64,000 bases of DNA from Pseudomonas sp. B21_DOA (GCA_030544685.1 CP086683.1:3968001-4032000), one strand, 5' to 3'. Shown: positions 18,019-27,993, counted from the first letter of the stretch. Numbers and translations: made by a program. The notes: generated by a model not told the origin, from the letters alone.

Positions 18019-18540
18019 ATGCCTGATCGCTACTCCTCGTCTCCGGCAAGAGCTGGGCGGGATCTGCAAAACGCACGCTCGCTTTTGGGAAAGCAACTGA
18101 GCGATCTGGTGTACTACCAGTACTACTTCAACCACGAGAAGTATTTGGGTGACATTGGTTCTCTAGAGTGGCGTTTTGGCGAGAGAGAAGTTTTATCCAT
18201 GTATCTCTTGAGTGATGGCGAACGAGTAGGCGCGGATTTATTGCCGACTGACGCGCCCACCTCATTCGATATAGAGCCGGACGCGACTTGCTCCTGGAAG
18301 ATGAAAAGCCTGTTTACAGATCTGTCAGCAAGCCACCTTCAGCACAAAATAATTTGCGAAGTTGAGGGGATTCTTGATTCCCTCAACGGGCAAGAGACTT
18401 GGCTAGCCGGATTCAAAGTGACGTTCGAGACCGGCGACACCTTGATTTACCTTAACCAAGGCGACGATGCGGTCGTATTGATCAATTCGCTAGCGCCAGT
18501 AAGCGAGGGTCTCGATACCCGCTTCGTCACCTCTATCTGA
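18019..18540 (+). CDS. hypothetical protein (173 aa)
   Basis: Predicted soluble protein starting MPDRYSSSPARAGRDLQN. It is rich in aromatic residues early (LVYYQYYFNHEKYL) and acidic later (DAPTSFDIEPDATCSWKMKS), ending with a beta-rich segment (FKVTFETGDTLIYLNQGDDAVVLINS). I do not recognise a family. Composition and isolation resemble orphan polymorphic-toxin immunity proteins, which is only a suggestion. No strong ribosome binding site helps choose between this ATG and the TTG one codon upstream. Confidence 0.5.
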   Translation: MPDRYSSSPARAGRDLQNARSLLGKQLSDLVYYQYYFNHEKYLGDIGSLEWRFGEREVLSMYLLSDGERVGADLLPTDAPTSFDIEPDATCSWKMKSLFTDLSASHLQHKIICEVEGILDSLNGQETWLAGFKVTFETGDTLIYLNQGDDAVVLINSLAPVSEGLDTRFVTSI

Positions 18541-18709
18541 TGACAGTCCAAGTCGACTTCTACCGTGTAAGGCTTGGGAAAACGGGACCACCCAATCCGA
18601 AGCTGCTTTTGAACCATAGCTGCCCCTTAACAGCAAATCTGCCAACATGTTTCCTAACAGGCTTGTCCTGAATCCATCGCAAAACCGAACTCACGAGTAC
18701 TTTGATCCC

Positions 18710-19090
18710 ATGGCCACACGTCTTAGTGATGCCGAGCTTGATTACGTACTGGGGATGATTGAAAAAGCCCCAAACACCGAATTAAATGTCATGTGTGACC
18801 ACCTGCAGATCGACAGCCGCGATCTTCTCAATCAGTTGGCGATCTCAGTGGCAAGACTGTTTATCACCGGCGGCCGCGATTTTCATTACTGTGATGAGGT
18901 GATGAATATTGTCATCAGCGATATCGTCGATCTGTCCTTGTACGCAGAGATGCCCGAGCCGGCGTTTTCAATCTATCAGGCATTTGATGCGGGCGAGTAT
19001 TGGCACAGCGGCGATGACCGGGCGGTATTCCCTTGGGAGAGGTGGACCCGTCCTGAGCTTGAGAGAATTTTGCGTGAGGTCAGCGGTTGA
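18710..19090 (+). CDS. hypothetical protein (126 aa)
   Basis: Predicted soluble, acidic, alpha-helical protein beginning MATRLSDAELDYVLGMIEKA, with ARLFITGGRDFHYCDEVMN and ending ELERILREVSG. No recognised domain. An upstream in-frame ATG at 18647 would add 21 residues of less typical sequence; neither has a good ribosome binding site. Together with the 18019 gene it may be a leftover of an immunity or accessory gene set. Confidence 0.5.
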   Translation: MATRLSDAELDYVLGMIEKAPNTELNVMCDHLQIDSRDLLNQLAISVARLFITGGRDFHYCDEVMNIVISDIVDLSLYAEMPEPAFSIYQAFDAGEYWHSGDDRAVFPWERWTRPELERILREVSG

Positions 19091-19103
19091 TAACCAAGTC
19101 GAA

Positions 19104-19134
19104 GGTGCCCGCGATAAAGCGGGCACCGTTTCCT
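19104..19134. terminator. strong hairpin terminator (bidirectional)
   Basis: GGTGCCCGC-GATAAA-GCGGGCACC, nine perfect pairs, followed by a T-rich stretch (GTTTCCTTT). It lies between the convergent hypothetical gene (plus) and the TonB receptor (minus). Confidence 0.75.
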
Positions 19135-19161
19135 TTAAGAGAAAATAGGCTACCCGCCTAA

Positions 19162-21552
19162 TTACCAGTTGTAGCTCAGCTTGGCGGTAATCTCGCGGCC
19201 CGGGTTGTAGAAGTTCGCGGTGCCGGAGCCGACCACGTGCTGCTCGTCCAGCAGGTTGCTGACGTTCACCGCCAGGTCGGTGCCCTTGGCGATCTTGTAG
19301 TTGAAGGCGGCGTCGAACAGCGTGGTGCCATCGCTTTTGCCGGAGTTGGCTGCATCGAAGTAATAAGCGCCGACGTAGCGTGCACCCAGGCCCACGCTGA
19401 CATCGGTGGCGGGTACGTCGTAGTAACTCCAGAGCGAGGCGGAATGCTTGGGTGCCGTGGCGAACTCGTTACCCTTCAGCGAGCTGCCGTCGTACAACGA
19501 ACCGCGCAGTACTTCAGACTCCATGTAGGAATAGCCACCGATCAGGCTGAGGTTCTGCGTTACCTGCGCCTTGGCCTCCAGATCGAGGCCACGCGCCCGC
19601 GATTCGCCCACCGTCTGCTGCTCAATGATGCCGCTCGGCAGCACCACGGCGATGGTGACGTTTTCCTGGGTCAGGTCATACACTGCGGCGGAGAACAGTG
19701 CGTCCATTCCCATCGGCGCATACTTCACACCCACTTCGTACTGCCTGCCTGTCTGCGGTGTCACGCCAACCTGCGGCGGCGAGACCGATTCGACCATGCT
19801 CACATAGGTAGACACCTCGTCGTTGACGATGTAGGTCAACGCACCTCGGTAGGAGGTTTCGGAGAAGTTGTCTTTCTCGGTGGATTGCAAGCCTTTGCTG
19901 GTCAGGTCCATCGAGTCGTTGCGCACGCCCCCGGTGACGATGAAACGCTCGTAGAACGACAGGTTCTGCTGAAGGAAGACGGCCTTGGTGGTTGCGTCTC
20001 GTTTGTTGACGGCATACGGCGCGATTGAGCGTGGAACGCCAGTAAACACGGGGTTGGCAATGTCGATCGGGGTTGTAAGCGCGTAGACCGAGCTTTCCTT
20101 GGTGGTCGAATCGAGATACTCCACGCCCACCAGGCTGCTGCTGTCGATGTTCTCGAAGCGGGCATCGTATTGCAGCATCAGATTGCCGTTGAACTGGTCG
20201 GCGTCAGTGTCCGTTCCAAACAGGTATCGATCGACGCTAGTACCGACACGTGCGGCGCTGTCGCTGAGGTACACGTAGCCAAAATCATCGGTCAACTGGC
20301 TGTAACGCAGATTGCTGCGCAGCACGAAACCGTTGTCGAAATCATGGGTGACATTACCGCTGAGGCTGGTGCGCTCGACATCGTGGAAGTTGTAGCTGGG
20401 CTCGCCATAAAACTTGCTGCGGTCGTATTCCCGATCCAGCGGATAGCCGCCGCTGTTGGGCGAACTTTCAGTTTTCAGGTAGTCCAGAATCATCGTGGCC
20501 GACGTGTAATCCGTCGGTGCCCAGGTCAGGCCACCCATAAACAATTGGTTGTCGTCCTGCGAGTGGTCGTATTCGCGGTCGCTGTTCTGGCCTTTGGCAG
20601 TAAAGCGGCCGGCCAGGGTTTTCTCGTCGTTCAGCGCATCGCCGACATCGATGCCGGTCTCGACATGATCAAACGAACCGTAGGTGACATAGCCTTGGCC
20701 AAACTTCTCGAAGCGCGGCTGTTTGGTCACGAAATTTACCGAACCGCCCGGGTCGGCAGGGCCGAACAGGGTGGAGTTGGCGCCACGTAGAATCTCGATG
20801 CGCTCATAGGCGAATGGGTCTTCGCGTACGCCGCGCATCGAGCTCAGGGTCAAGCCGTCACGGTAGGTGGTGGCCTGGAAGCCGCGGATCTGGAAATAGT
20901 CGTTGCGATCATCCGTACCATAAAAGTCACTGACCACGCCCGGCGTATATTGCAGCGCTTCTTCCGTGGTGCTGACGCTGCGTTGCTGCATTTCCTTGTT
21001 GGTCACCACCGACACCGATGCCGGTGTATTGAGAATGCTGGTGGCGACCTTGCCGCCCACCCAGAGCTCCTTGGCAACTACGGAATTGGTGTCGTCGTCG
21101 GCACTGACCCTGACTTTGGCATTGATGATGAGCGGGGCGAGGCGGTAGTCCTCGACGGCCGTTGCGTCGAGCTCCAGCGGGCCGGTGGTTTTTGCTTGAA
21201 GGGTCAGCAGATAAGCATTCGGGCCTTGCTGTTCGATCTGCAATTCGCTGCCCTGGAGCAGGGCTGACAGCGCTGCCGACGTATCGAGCGCGCCATTCAC
21301 GCCAGCCGTGGTGCGGTTCGCCACACTCGAGGCGTCGAAGGAAAGGCTGATGCCAGCCTCGCGCGCAAAGCGGTCAAGCGCCGGCGCCAGTGGGCCGGGG
21401 GCGATATTCCACTGTTTGACTTGATTGCTGTGATCAGCGCCCGAGGTTTGCGCCAGCGATGGCAATGCGTAGCTGCTCACGATCAAACCCAAGATCGCAC
21501 CGTGCATGGCACGACTTAATGGATGGCGCTGCGAAACAGGGGACGAACTCAT
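19162..21552 (-). CDS. TonB-dependent siderophore receptor with STN signalling domain
   Basis: Outer-membrane transducer-type siderophore receptor of about 796 residues. After the signal peptide (ending PSLAQ) comes the ~80-residue secretin/TonB short N-terminal (STN) signalling domain, QWNIAPGPLAPALDRFAREAG, that contacts FecR. A plug (ATSILNTPASVSVVTNKEMQ, ending GSVNFVTKQPRF) and a 22-strand barrel follow, ending with the canonical aromatic NPGREITAKLSYNW. The start was chosen from a GGAGCGAG site and the signal peptide. The last gene of the fecI-fecR-receptor set; its ligand is probably a ferric siderophore but cannot be named from sequence. Confidence 0.93.
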   Translation of the reverse strand: MSSSPVSQRHPLSRAMHGAILGLIVSSYALPSLAQTSGADHSNQVKQWNIAPGPLAPALDRFAREAGISLSFDASSVANRTTAGVNGALDTSAALSALLQGSELQIEQQGPNAYLLTLQAKTTGPLELDATAVEDYRLAPLIINAKVRVSADDDTNSVVAKELWVGGKVATSILNTPASVSVVTNKEMQQRSVSTTEEALQYTPGVVSDFYGTDDRNDYFQIRGFQATTYRDGLTLSSMRGVREDPFAYERIEILRGANSTLFGPADPGGSVNFVTKQPRFEKFGQGYVTYGSFDHVETGIDVGDALNDEKTLAGRFTAKGQNSDREYDHSQDDNQLFMGGLTWAPTDYTSATMILDYLKTESSPNSGGYPLDREYDRSKFYGEPSYNFHDVERTSLSGNVTHDFDNGFVLRSNLRYSQLTDDFGYVYLSDSAARVGTSVDRYLFGTDTDADQFNGNLMLQYDARFENIDSSSLVGVEYLDSTTKESSVYALTTPIDIANPVFTGVPRSIAPYAVNKRDATTKAVFLQQNLSFYERFIVTGGVRNDSMDLTSKGLQSTEKDNFSETSYRGALTYIVNDEVSTYVSMVESVSPPQVGVTPQTGRQYEVGVKYAPMGMDALFSAAVYDLTQENVTIAVVLPSGIIEQQTVGESRARGLDLEAKAQVTQNLSLIGGYSYMESEVLRGSLYDGSSLKGNEFATAPKHSASLWSYYDVPATDVSVGLGARYVGAYYFDAANSGKSDGTTLFDAAFNYKIAKGTDLAVNVSNLLDEQHVVGSGTANFYNPGREITAKLSYNW

Positions 21553-21673
21553 TTTCTCGCTCCAAGAAAGGACATCGGCAGACTGGCCTGTATTCCGGCC
21601 TTCCTTACAGGTCGAACGAGAATGAGAAACCACCTCATTATTTTTCAGGTAGCAAAAAAATATTCGGGTGGAG

Positions 21674-22653
21674 TCAGGTGGCAGCGCTCACGGTGACCCA
21701 ATAACGGGTTCGGTAATCAATGTGCAGGCGCAGTGACTGCGCGATCAATGCCAGGACCCGATCGTTGTCGTCGAGCTGGAAGGTGCCGGAAACGCGTCGA
21801 TCAGCGACCTCTTCGGCGCAGCGCAAGACTCCTGGGCGATAACGCGACAACTCCGCGATAAAGTCACCAAGGCGCATGTGGTTCGCACTGATCACTCCGT
21901 CACCCCAAGCCCATAGATCAAGGCCGTTGTCCCTAAACGTTCGGGCGTCATTTGAGGTGAACAGCAGTTGGTTTCCTGCCAGAACGCTGCGGCTCGCAGA
22001 CGCTTGACCGGAACCGGGGAAAACTGTGACCGATCCTTCCTGCGCCGCGACCAGAGTGCCGCCGTCACGCTCGCGGACCAGAAAGCGCGAGCTGTGGGCT
22101 CGCATGATCCCGTCGCGTGATTGCACCCACAACGGTCGCGCTTGCGGCGAGTGTTGATCCGCACCGACATTCAAGATGATTTCACCTCGGCGCAGGATGA
22201 TCAGGCGCCGCTGGGCGTCGAAATCGCTGTCGACGGCGCTATCGCTATTGAGCTGGATAAGGCTGCCATCATCGAGTTGGAAACGTCGTTGCTCGCCGGT
22301 GCTGCTGCGCTGCTGTGCAAGCATGGAGGGCAGGGGGTGTAGTCGCGGCCGAGCCAGGCTGCCGTGCCAACAGTCGCCAATACGCCCAGTAGCTTCAGGC
22401 TTTCCCGCCGGCGCATTCCCTGCTGGGCGCCCTTAAGGGTTTGTCGAGCCAGCTGAGCTGGCACGCCTTCAAATTCATCTCCCAGCGTTTCCACACGCTG
22501 CCACGCCAATCCATGCTCCGGGCGCTGCTGCAGCCAGTGCTCGAACGTGCGCTGTGTCTGTTCATCGGCTTGATTGAAGCGAAGGCGCACCAGCCATTGG
22601 ATCGCCTGCTCGACAATGGCCGGATCCAGCGCCTCGGGCTCAGGCCTCGACAT
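21674..22653 (-). CDS. FecR-family sigma-regulator (assembly-type frameshift)
   Basis: Inner-membrane regulator of about 326 residues after one C is restored in the run at 22333-22337, joining YTPLPSMLAQQRSSTGEQ. The N-terminal cytoplasmic domain is the DUF4880 unit (WLVRLRFNQADEQTQRTFEHWL). A single TM segment (LKLLGVLATVGTAAWLG) is followed by the periplasmic FecR domain, RRFQLDDGSLIQLNSDSAVD. It should hold and activate the FecI sigma factor on a signal from the receptor's STN domain. Its start overlaps the end of the sigma gene by 14 bp. Confidence 0.88.
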
Positions 22654-23158
22654 AACGCAAGCGATAGCAGTGTTGCAGGGCGGTGGCCAGGTCGCGCTCC
22701 ACCGTCGCGCGGGAGACTCCGAGCTTTTCGGCGATTTGCGCGCAGGTCAGACCGTCGAGTCGGGCAAATAAAAACGCCTGACGAACTCTTGGTTTAAGCG
22801 AGTCAAGCAGACGGTCTATGCGCTCGAGCGCGTCCAGTATCATCAGCCGGCTTTCTTCCGATGGAACCTCGTGTTGAGGCAGCAAGGTGATGCTTTCCAG
22901 GTAGGCACGTTCGAGTTCGCGACGACGATACTGATCAATCATCAGACCGCGGGCAATGCTGCTCAAATAGGCGCGTGGCTCGCGCAGGGCGCCGGACTGA
23001 TGGCGGTGTTTGAGCACACGGACGAAAGTGTCCTGCGCCAGATCTGCGGCGTTGTCGCGACAGCCGATGCGACGGACCAGCCAGCCCTGTAGCCACGAGA
23101 AGTGGGTGCGATAGAGCAGCCCTGGATCTGCAGTACCTAGTGTTTCGTCGCTACGCAT
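22640..23158 (-). CDS. FecI-family ECF RNA polymerase sigma factor
   Basis: Extracytoplasmic-function sigma factor of about 172 residues. Region 2 contains AADLAQDTFVRVLKHR (2.1-2.2) and PRAYLSSIARGLMIDQYRRR (2.4). Region 4 has LKPRVRQAFLFARLDGLTCA followed by EKLGVSRATVERDLATAL. Start set at MRSDETLG; earlier in-frame starts would run through the Fur box and are unlikely. Expected to drive the TonB receptor gene when FecR relays the siderophore signal, and itself repressed by Fur. Confidence 0.92.
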   Translation of the reverse strand: MRSDETLGTADPGLLYRTHFSWLQGWLVRRIGCRDNAADLAQDTFVRVLKHRHQSGALREPRAYLSSIARGLMIDQYRRRELERAYLESITLLPQHEVPSEESRLMILDALERIDRLLDSLKPRVRQAFLFARLDGLTCAQIAEKLGVSRATVERDLATALQHCYRLRYVEA

Positions 23159-23182
23159 CGGCATCCCGGGACATACATGATT

Positions 23183-23201
23183 GATAATGAATCGCATTCT
23201 A
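23183..23201 (-). promoter_or_regulatory. Fur box upstream of the ECF sigma gene
   Basis: GATAATGAATCGCATTCTA matches the 19-bp Fur consensus GATAATGATAATCATTATC at 13 positions, including the whole first half-site. It lies 25 bp upstream of the chosen sigma-factor start, where Fur-Fe would block its promoter. Confidence 0.7.
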
Positions 23202-23440
23202 CTCAGGCGATGGGCGTCAAGCAAATACGTCACATGAAGCGATTAACGCACTGAGCCCGTCTAAGCGGGGCTTATTAAAAAAGGGATGTCAGATATTCTT
23301 TAAAGACTGCAGTTTGTTCGCCAAGTGATGGATCGAGCGTCCTTTGAACACGGTTCATGAATAATCGCACCACGCTTTGCGACTTTTTCTTTGGCGCCAA
23401 CGATTTCAGGATGTAGGCAACTACAACAAGGAGTCACCCC

Positions 23441-24316
23441 ATGTTTGCCGGATTCCTCAAAGACCATCGTCATGTCAACGGTATGGACATTGCCTATCGC
23501 ATTGGCGGGAGCGGGCCGGGCCTGCTGTTGCTGCACGGGCACCCTCAGACCCATGTCATTTGGCACAAGGTCGCCGAACAACTGGCCGTGCATTTCACCG
23601 TGATCGCCGCCGACCTGCGCGGTTATGGTGATAGCGGTAAGCCTCTAGCCAACGACGACCACACCAATTACTCCAAACGCGAAATGGCCAAGGACTGTGT
23701 CGAGCTGATGAATTCCTTGGGCTTCGAACGCTTCGCTCTGCTGGCCCACGACCGAGGCGCCCGCGTTGCCCATCGCCTGGCGTTGGATCATCCCGCTGCA
23801 GTGCAACGCATGGTGCTGCTGGACATCGCGCCAACCTTGTCGATGTACGCCCAAACCAACGAAGCATTTGCCCGTGCGTACTGGCACTGGTTTTTCCTGA
23901 TCCGCCCGGCACCATTGCCGGAAACCCTGATCGAAGCCAATCCGGAAGCCTACCTGCGCAGCGTGATGGGCAGTCGTAGTGCGGGGCTCAAACCGTTTAC
24001 TCCCGAAGCTTTCGGCGAATACCTGCGTTGCCTGAAACTTCCGGGCGCCGCCCGGGGTATCTGTGAGGACTACCGCGCCAGCGCCAGCATAGATCTTGAG
24101 CATGACCGTGCCGACATCGAAGCCGGTCGTCACCTGAGTCTTCCATTGCTGGTTTTATGGGGCGCCGAAGGCACGGTCGGCCGTTGCTTCGAACCGCTCA
24201 AGGAATGGCAACAGGTCGCCACAGATGTTCGTGGCAAGGCGTTGTCAGCCGGCCATTACCTTGCTGAAGAAGTCCCAGAGGTATTGCTCGCCGAGGCCAT
24301 GGCTTTCCTGCGTTGA
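23441..24316 (+). CDS. fluoroacetate/haloacetate dehalogenase-type alpha/beta hydrolase
   Basis: Cytosolic alpha/beta hydrolase of 291 residues. The oxyanion loop LLHGHPQTHVIWHKVA and LRGYGDSGKP open the fold. The nucleophile is Asp rather than Ser (LLAHDRGARVAHRLALDHP), and Arg residues at +1 and +4 are the two carboxylate-binding arginines of fluoroacetate dehalogenase. ARAYWHWFFLIRP supplies the His-Trp of the halide pocket and GICEDYRA the Tyr. The catalytic His is in SAGHYLAEEVPE. These features fit haloacetate hydrolysis, though many natural members act on unknown substrates. ATG preceded by AAGGAG. Confidence 0.85.
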   Translation: MFAGFLKDHRHVNGMDIAYRIGGSGPGLLLLHGHPQTHVIWHKVAEQLAVHFTVIAADLRGYGDSGKPLANDDHTNYSKREMAKDCVELMNSLGFERFALLAHDRGARVAHRLALDHPAAVQRMVLLDIAPTLSMYAQTNEAFARAYWHWFFLIRPAPLPETLIEANPEAYLRSVMGSRSAGLKPFTPEAFGEYLRCLKLPGAARGICEDYRASASIDLEHDRADIEAGRHLSLPLLVLWGAEGTVGRCFEPLKEWQQVATDVRGKALSAGHYLAEEVPEVLLAEAMAFLR

Positions 24317-24410
24317 CACCCGCTTTTCACTGATATGAACCAGCCTTGCGCCGCAGGACATTGGCCTGCGCGCAATAGTCATGCCCGAAATTTGCCTTGA
24401 GATAATAACA

Positions 24411-25777
24411 ATGACAATCAGAAAACTGCTGGGAACGCTCTATGTGCAGGTCCTCATAGCGATCGCCATGGGCATCGTGGTCGGCCACTACTGGCCCCAG
24501 ATTGGCGTCGACTTGAAGCCATTGGGTGACGGATTCATCAAGCTGATCAAGATGATTATCGGCCCGATCATCTTCTGCACGGTGGTCTCGGGAATCACGA
24601 GTATGCACGACGTGAAGCAAGTCGGGCGGGTGGGCGGCAAGGCATTGCTGTATTTCGAAATCGTTTCGAGCATTGCTCTGGTCATTGGATTGATGGCGGC
24701 CCATCTGTTGCACCCGGGGGCGGGCTTCAACATCGACGTCAGGACCCTCGACTCTACGGCGATTGCCGGTTTTGTCGGCCAGGCGGAGCACGGCGAAGGC
24801 ATTACCGGTTTTTTGCTGCACGTGATTCCAACGACGTTTTTTGATGCTTTCTCCAAGGGTGAGATTCTGCCCGTGCTGTTCGTTTCGGTGCTGTTCGGCA
24901 TAGCGCTGGTGATGGTCGGTGAAAAGGGCCGCCCACTGGTAAGCGTGATCAACCAGGCCAGCGACGTATTCTTCCGCATTGTCGGCATCATCAGCCGCGT
25001 GGCACCTGTCGGAGCGTTTGGCGCGATTGCATTTACCATCGGAAAGTACGGCCTCGGCTCATTGCTGCCGCTGCTGAAACTGATCGGTACCTTCTATCTC
25101 ACGGCCTTCATTTTCATTACTTGCGTACTCGGCAGCATTGCCCACTATGCCGGCTTCAATATTTTCAAACTGTTGGCGTACATCAAAGCCGAACTGCTCA
25201 TTGTGCTTGGCACCAGCTCTTCAGAATCGGCGCTGCCGCAACTGATTCAAAAACTTGAAAGCCTTGGTGCCTCCAAAGGTGTAGTGGGAATCGTTGTTCC
25301 AACCGGCTACACCTTCAACCTGGACGGGACCAATATCTACATGACCCTGGCTGTGTTGTTCCTGGCTCAGGCGACCAACATCGATTTGAGTCTTGAGCAA
25401 CAGCTGACTTTGCTGGCGGTGGCCATGCTCACTTCCAAGGGGCGGGCGCAGTGGTCGGTGCGGGTTTCGTCGCGCTGGCCGCGAGCCTGGCGGTAGTGCC
25501 TACGGTACCTGTGGCGGCGATGGTGTTGATCCTCGGGGTCGACCGTTTTATGGCGGAATGCCGATCCCTGACCAATATCATCGGGAATGCCGTCGCAGCC
25601 CTTGTAGTGGCGGCTTGGGAGGGTGAGCTGGATCGCAGACAGATGGCACCGATCGCCCTCAAGCGCGGCCGTCATTCACGGGCAGCTGCAGCGGCTGCCA
25701 GGCTTTCCCCGAATAGACCGCGCCCGGCATTCCGGTGGCTCATGCCGCCAGAACTACGCCGCTTCGAATCGCAATAA
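24411..25777 (+). CDS. dctA: C4-dicarboxylate transporter DctA (assembly-type frameshift)
   Basis: Sodium/proton:dicarboxylate symporter of about 455 residues after restoring one G in GGGG at 25439-25442, which rejoins [19 protein letters not shown]. Family hallmarks are [15 protein letters not shown], the serine-rich hairpin [14 protein letters not shown], and [19 protein letters not shown], then [17 protein letters not shown] and [19 protein letters not shown]. The extreme C-terminus is atypical and may contain another frame error, so its end is uncertain. Placed before leuC/leuD-like genes, it probably imports the substrate for that hydro-lyase. Start chosen at the ATG after GAGATAATAACA. 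Confidence 0.88.
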
Positions 25778-25963
25778 GTGTCTTGCTGCTGTTCCTGCTC
25801 AAGATAAGACCTGCCCACTAATGAATCTCACCAAACTTCCGATTATTCACGCACCGTGCACAACGCCTTCACCTTATCGCTATTGATACCGAATCTGCGG
25901 CGAAAATAAGCTGTTGACATAGCGCACCCGTATTCTTGCTTAGACCGAAAAAGAGCCCATTCA

Positions 25964-27385
25964 ATGAATAGCCCCAGAACGCTCTACCAGAAACACATCG
26001 ACAGCCACACTGTTTGTGTTCTCGATGATCAGGGCCATGTCCTTTTATACATTGACCGCCAAGTCGCTAATGAATACACAAGTCCACAGGCCTTTAGCGG
26101 TATGCGTGAAGCAGGCCGCCAGGTCTGGCGCCCGAGCGCGACTCTGGCGGTGGTAGACCACGTTAACCCGACTGCTCCAATTCGCATTGCCACAATGCCG
26201 GACGCCGGCGGCGCACAACAGGTCTCTTACTTCGAAGAAAACTGCCGAGACTTCGGAATTGAACTGTTCGATGTTCTCGATAAACGTCAAGGCATCGAGC
26301 ACGTCGTTGCGCCTGAGCAAGGCTTCATACTGCCGGGCATGATCGTCGCAGCCGGTGACAGTCATACCACGACCTATGGTGCATTGGGCGCGTTTGGTTT
26401 CGGCATCGGTACCTCCGAAATAGAACACTTGCTGGCATCACAGACACTGGTCTACAAACGCTTGAAGACCATGCGTGTAACGGTGAACGGTTCACTCGCA
26501 ACCGGCGTCACCTCCAAGGACATCATCATGGCTCTGATCGAAAAGATCGGAGCTTCGGGCGCCACAGGTTACGCAATTGAGTTTGCGGGGCCGACGATCA
26601 ATGACCTCAGCGTTGAAGCCAGGATGACCATCTGCAACATGGCTGTAGAAGCTGGTGCGAGAGGCGCCTTCATGGCACCGGACGAAAAAGTCTTTGCCTA
26701 CCTGCAATCCAGGCCCCGCGCACCTCAAGGCGAGATGTGGGAGCAGGCAGTCGCGAAATGGAGAGGACTGCACAGCGACGAAGGAGCTCTCTTTGATCGT
26801 GAAGTCACTCTCGATGTTGGTGCGCTGGAACCCATGGTCACCTGGGGTACGAGCCCTGATCAGGCGGCGCCGGTTGGAAGTCGTGTACCCGATCCCGCCA
26901 GTCAGACAGACCTCATATTGCGTCAGGGCATGCAGCGAGCCTTGGACTACATGGGCCTGGTACCCGGAATGCCGCTCAGCGACGTGATAATTAGCCATGC
27001 GTTCATTGGTTCCTGCACCAATGCCAGGATTGAAGACTTGCGTGATGTTGCACGAGTGGTGCGCGGTAAACGAGTCGCTGCCCATGTGCGAGCAATGATC
27101 GTCCCGGGATCGACCTTGGTGCGTAGCCAGGCGGAAGAGGAGGGGCTCGCGCAGATTTTCCTGGATGCGGGTTTTGAGTGGCGGCAATCAGGCTGCTCGA
27201 TGTGCCTGGCCATGAATGATGACGTGCTCGCACCCGGTGACCGGTGTGCATCCAGTACCAATCGCAATTTTGAAGGCCGTCAGGGCGCCGGTGCGCGCAC
27301 CCATCTGATGAGCCCCGCGATGGTCGCTGCGGCGGCGATTACCGGGCATTTGACTGACGTTCGATCTTTCGCTCTGGAGGCGTGA
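25964..27385 (+). CDS. LeuC-like hydro-lyase large subunit (3-isopropylmalate dehydratase family)
   Basis: Aconitase-superfamily large subunit of 473 residues binding a 4Fe-4S cluster. The cluster Cys residues appear in AFIGSCTNARIEDL and in GCSMC near the C-terminus (CxxC). Active-site elements VAAGDSHTTTYGALGAFGFG and RNFEGRQG are present. It resembles LeuC, yet the context (DctA transporter upstream, LysR downstream, no leuB or leuA) points to a catabolic hydro-lyase, for instance for D-malate, citramalate/citraconate or dimethylmaleate. The GC content is lower than that of neighbouring genes. LeuD-like partner follows directly. Confidence 0.85.
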   Translation: MNSPRTLYQKHIDSHTVCVLDDQGHVLLYIDRQVANEYTSPQAFSGMREAGRQVWRPSATLAVVDHVNPTAPIRIATMPDAGGAQQVSYFEENCRDFGIELFDVLDKRQGIEHVVAPEQGFILPGMIVAAGDSHTTTYGALGAFGFGIGTSEIEHLLASQTLVYKRLKTMRVTVNGSLATGVTSKDIIMALIEKIGASGATGYAIEFAGPTINDLSVEARMTICNMAVEAGARGAFMAPDEKVFAYLQSRPRAPQGEMWEQAVAKWRGLHSDEGALFDREVTLDVGALEPMVTWGTSPDQAAPVGSRVPDPASQTDLILRQGMQRALDYMGLVPGMPLSDVIISHAFIGSCTNARIEDLRDVARVVRGKRVAAHVRAMIVPGSTLVRSQAEEEGLAQIFLDAGFEWRQSGCSMCLAMNDDVLAPGDRCASSTNRNFEGRQGAGARTHLMSPAMVAAAAITGHLTDVRSFALEA

Positions 27386-27387
27386 AC

Positions 27388-27993
27388 ATGCAACCTTTCA
27401 CCACGGTAATCGGCAGTGCGGCACCGTTTTTGGCTGCCAACATCGACACCGACGTCATCATGCCCAAGCAGTTCCTCAAGGGGATCGATCGCAAGGGGCT
27501 GGACCAAGGCCTGTTCTTCGATCTGCGATTTCTTGAGTCCGGCGAACCCAATCCAGCTTTCATTCTCAATCAGCCCGCCTGGAACGATGCCGCTTTTCTG
27601 CTGGTCGGGCCAAACTTCGGTTGTGGATCAAGCCGCGAGCATGCCGTCTGGGGCTTGAAACAAGTCGGTATCAGAGCACTCATTGGCACTAGCTTTGCCG
27701 GTATTTTTTATGACAACTGCCAGCGAAATGGCATGCTGGCCATCCAGGTGTCCGAAGCGCAACTGAAACAAATTGCAGGCGTTATCAGCAACGCAGCAAC
27801 AGCGAAGATCAACGTGAGTCTGCCAGAGCAAACGATCGAATTAGCTGACGGTGCAGTTATTCACTTTGAGATTGATCAATTGCGTAAGCAGTCGCTGTTA
27901 CTCGGCCTGGATGCCATTGGCACCACGCTTCGGCGTACCGAACAGATTCGCAGCTTTGAAACCCGGTATCTGTCGGAGAATCCCTGGTTGTGA
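27388..27993 (+). CDS. LeuD-like hydro-lyase small subunit
   Basis: 201-residue small (swivelling) subunit of the isopropylmalate-dehydratase family. Signature segments are ANIDTDVIMPKQFLKGIDR and PNFGCGSSREHAVWGLKQ, the latter forming the substrate carboxylate loop, and GTSFAGIFYDNCQRNGML. The ATG is chosen over an overlapping GTG at 27382 because GGAGG at 27376-27380 is 7 nt from the ATG but only 1 nt from the GTG. It should pair with the LeuC-like protein just upstream as a heterodimer. Confidence 0.87.
   Translation: MQPFTTVIGSAAPFLAANIDTDVIMPKQFLKGIDRKGLDQGLFFDLRFLESGEPNPAFILNQPAWNDAAFLLVGPNFGCGSSREHAVWGLKQVGIRALIGTSFAGIFYDNCQRNGMLAIQVSEAQLKQIAGVISNAATAKINVSLPEQTIELADGAVIHFEIDQLRKQSLLLGLDAIGTTLRRTEQIRSFETRYLSENPWL

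Noticed and set aside
15600..19100. Prophage or integrative element
   Set aside because: No integrase, tRNA attachment site or phage structural genes seen.
22640..23233. Longer N-terminus for the ECF sigma factor
   Set aside because: The extra 25 codons run through the Fur box, and no homologue-like residues appear there.
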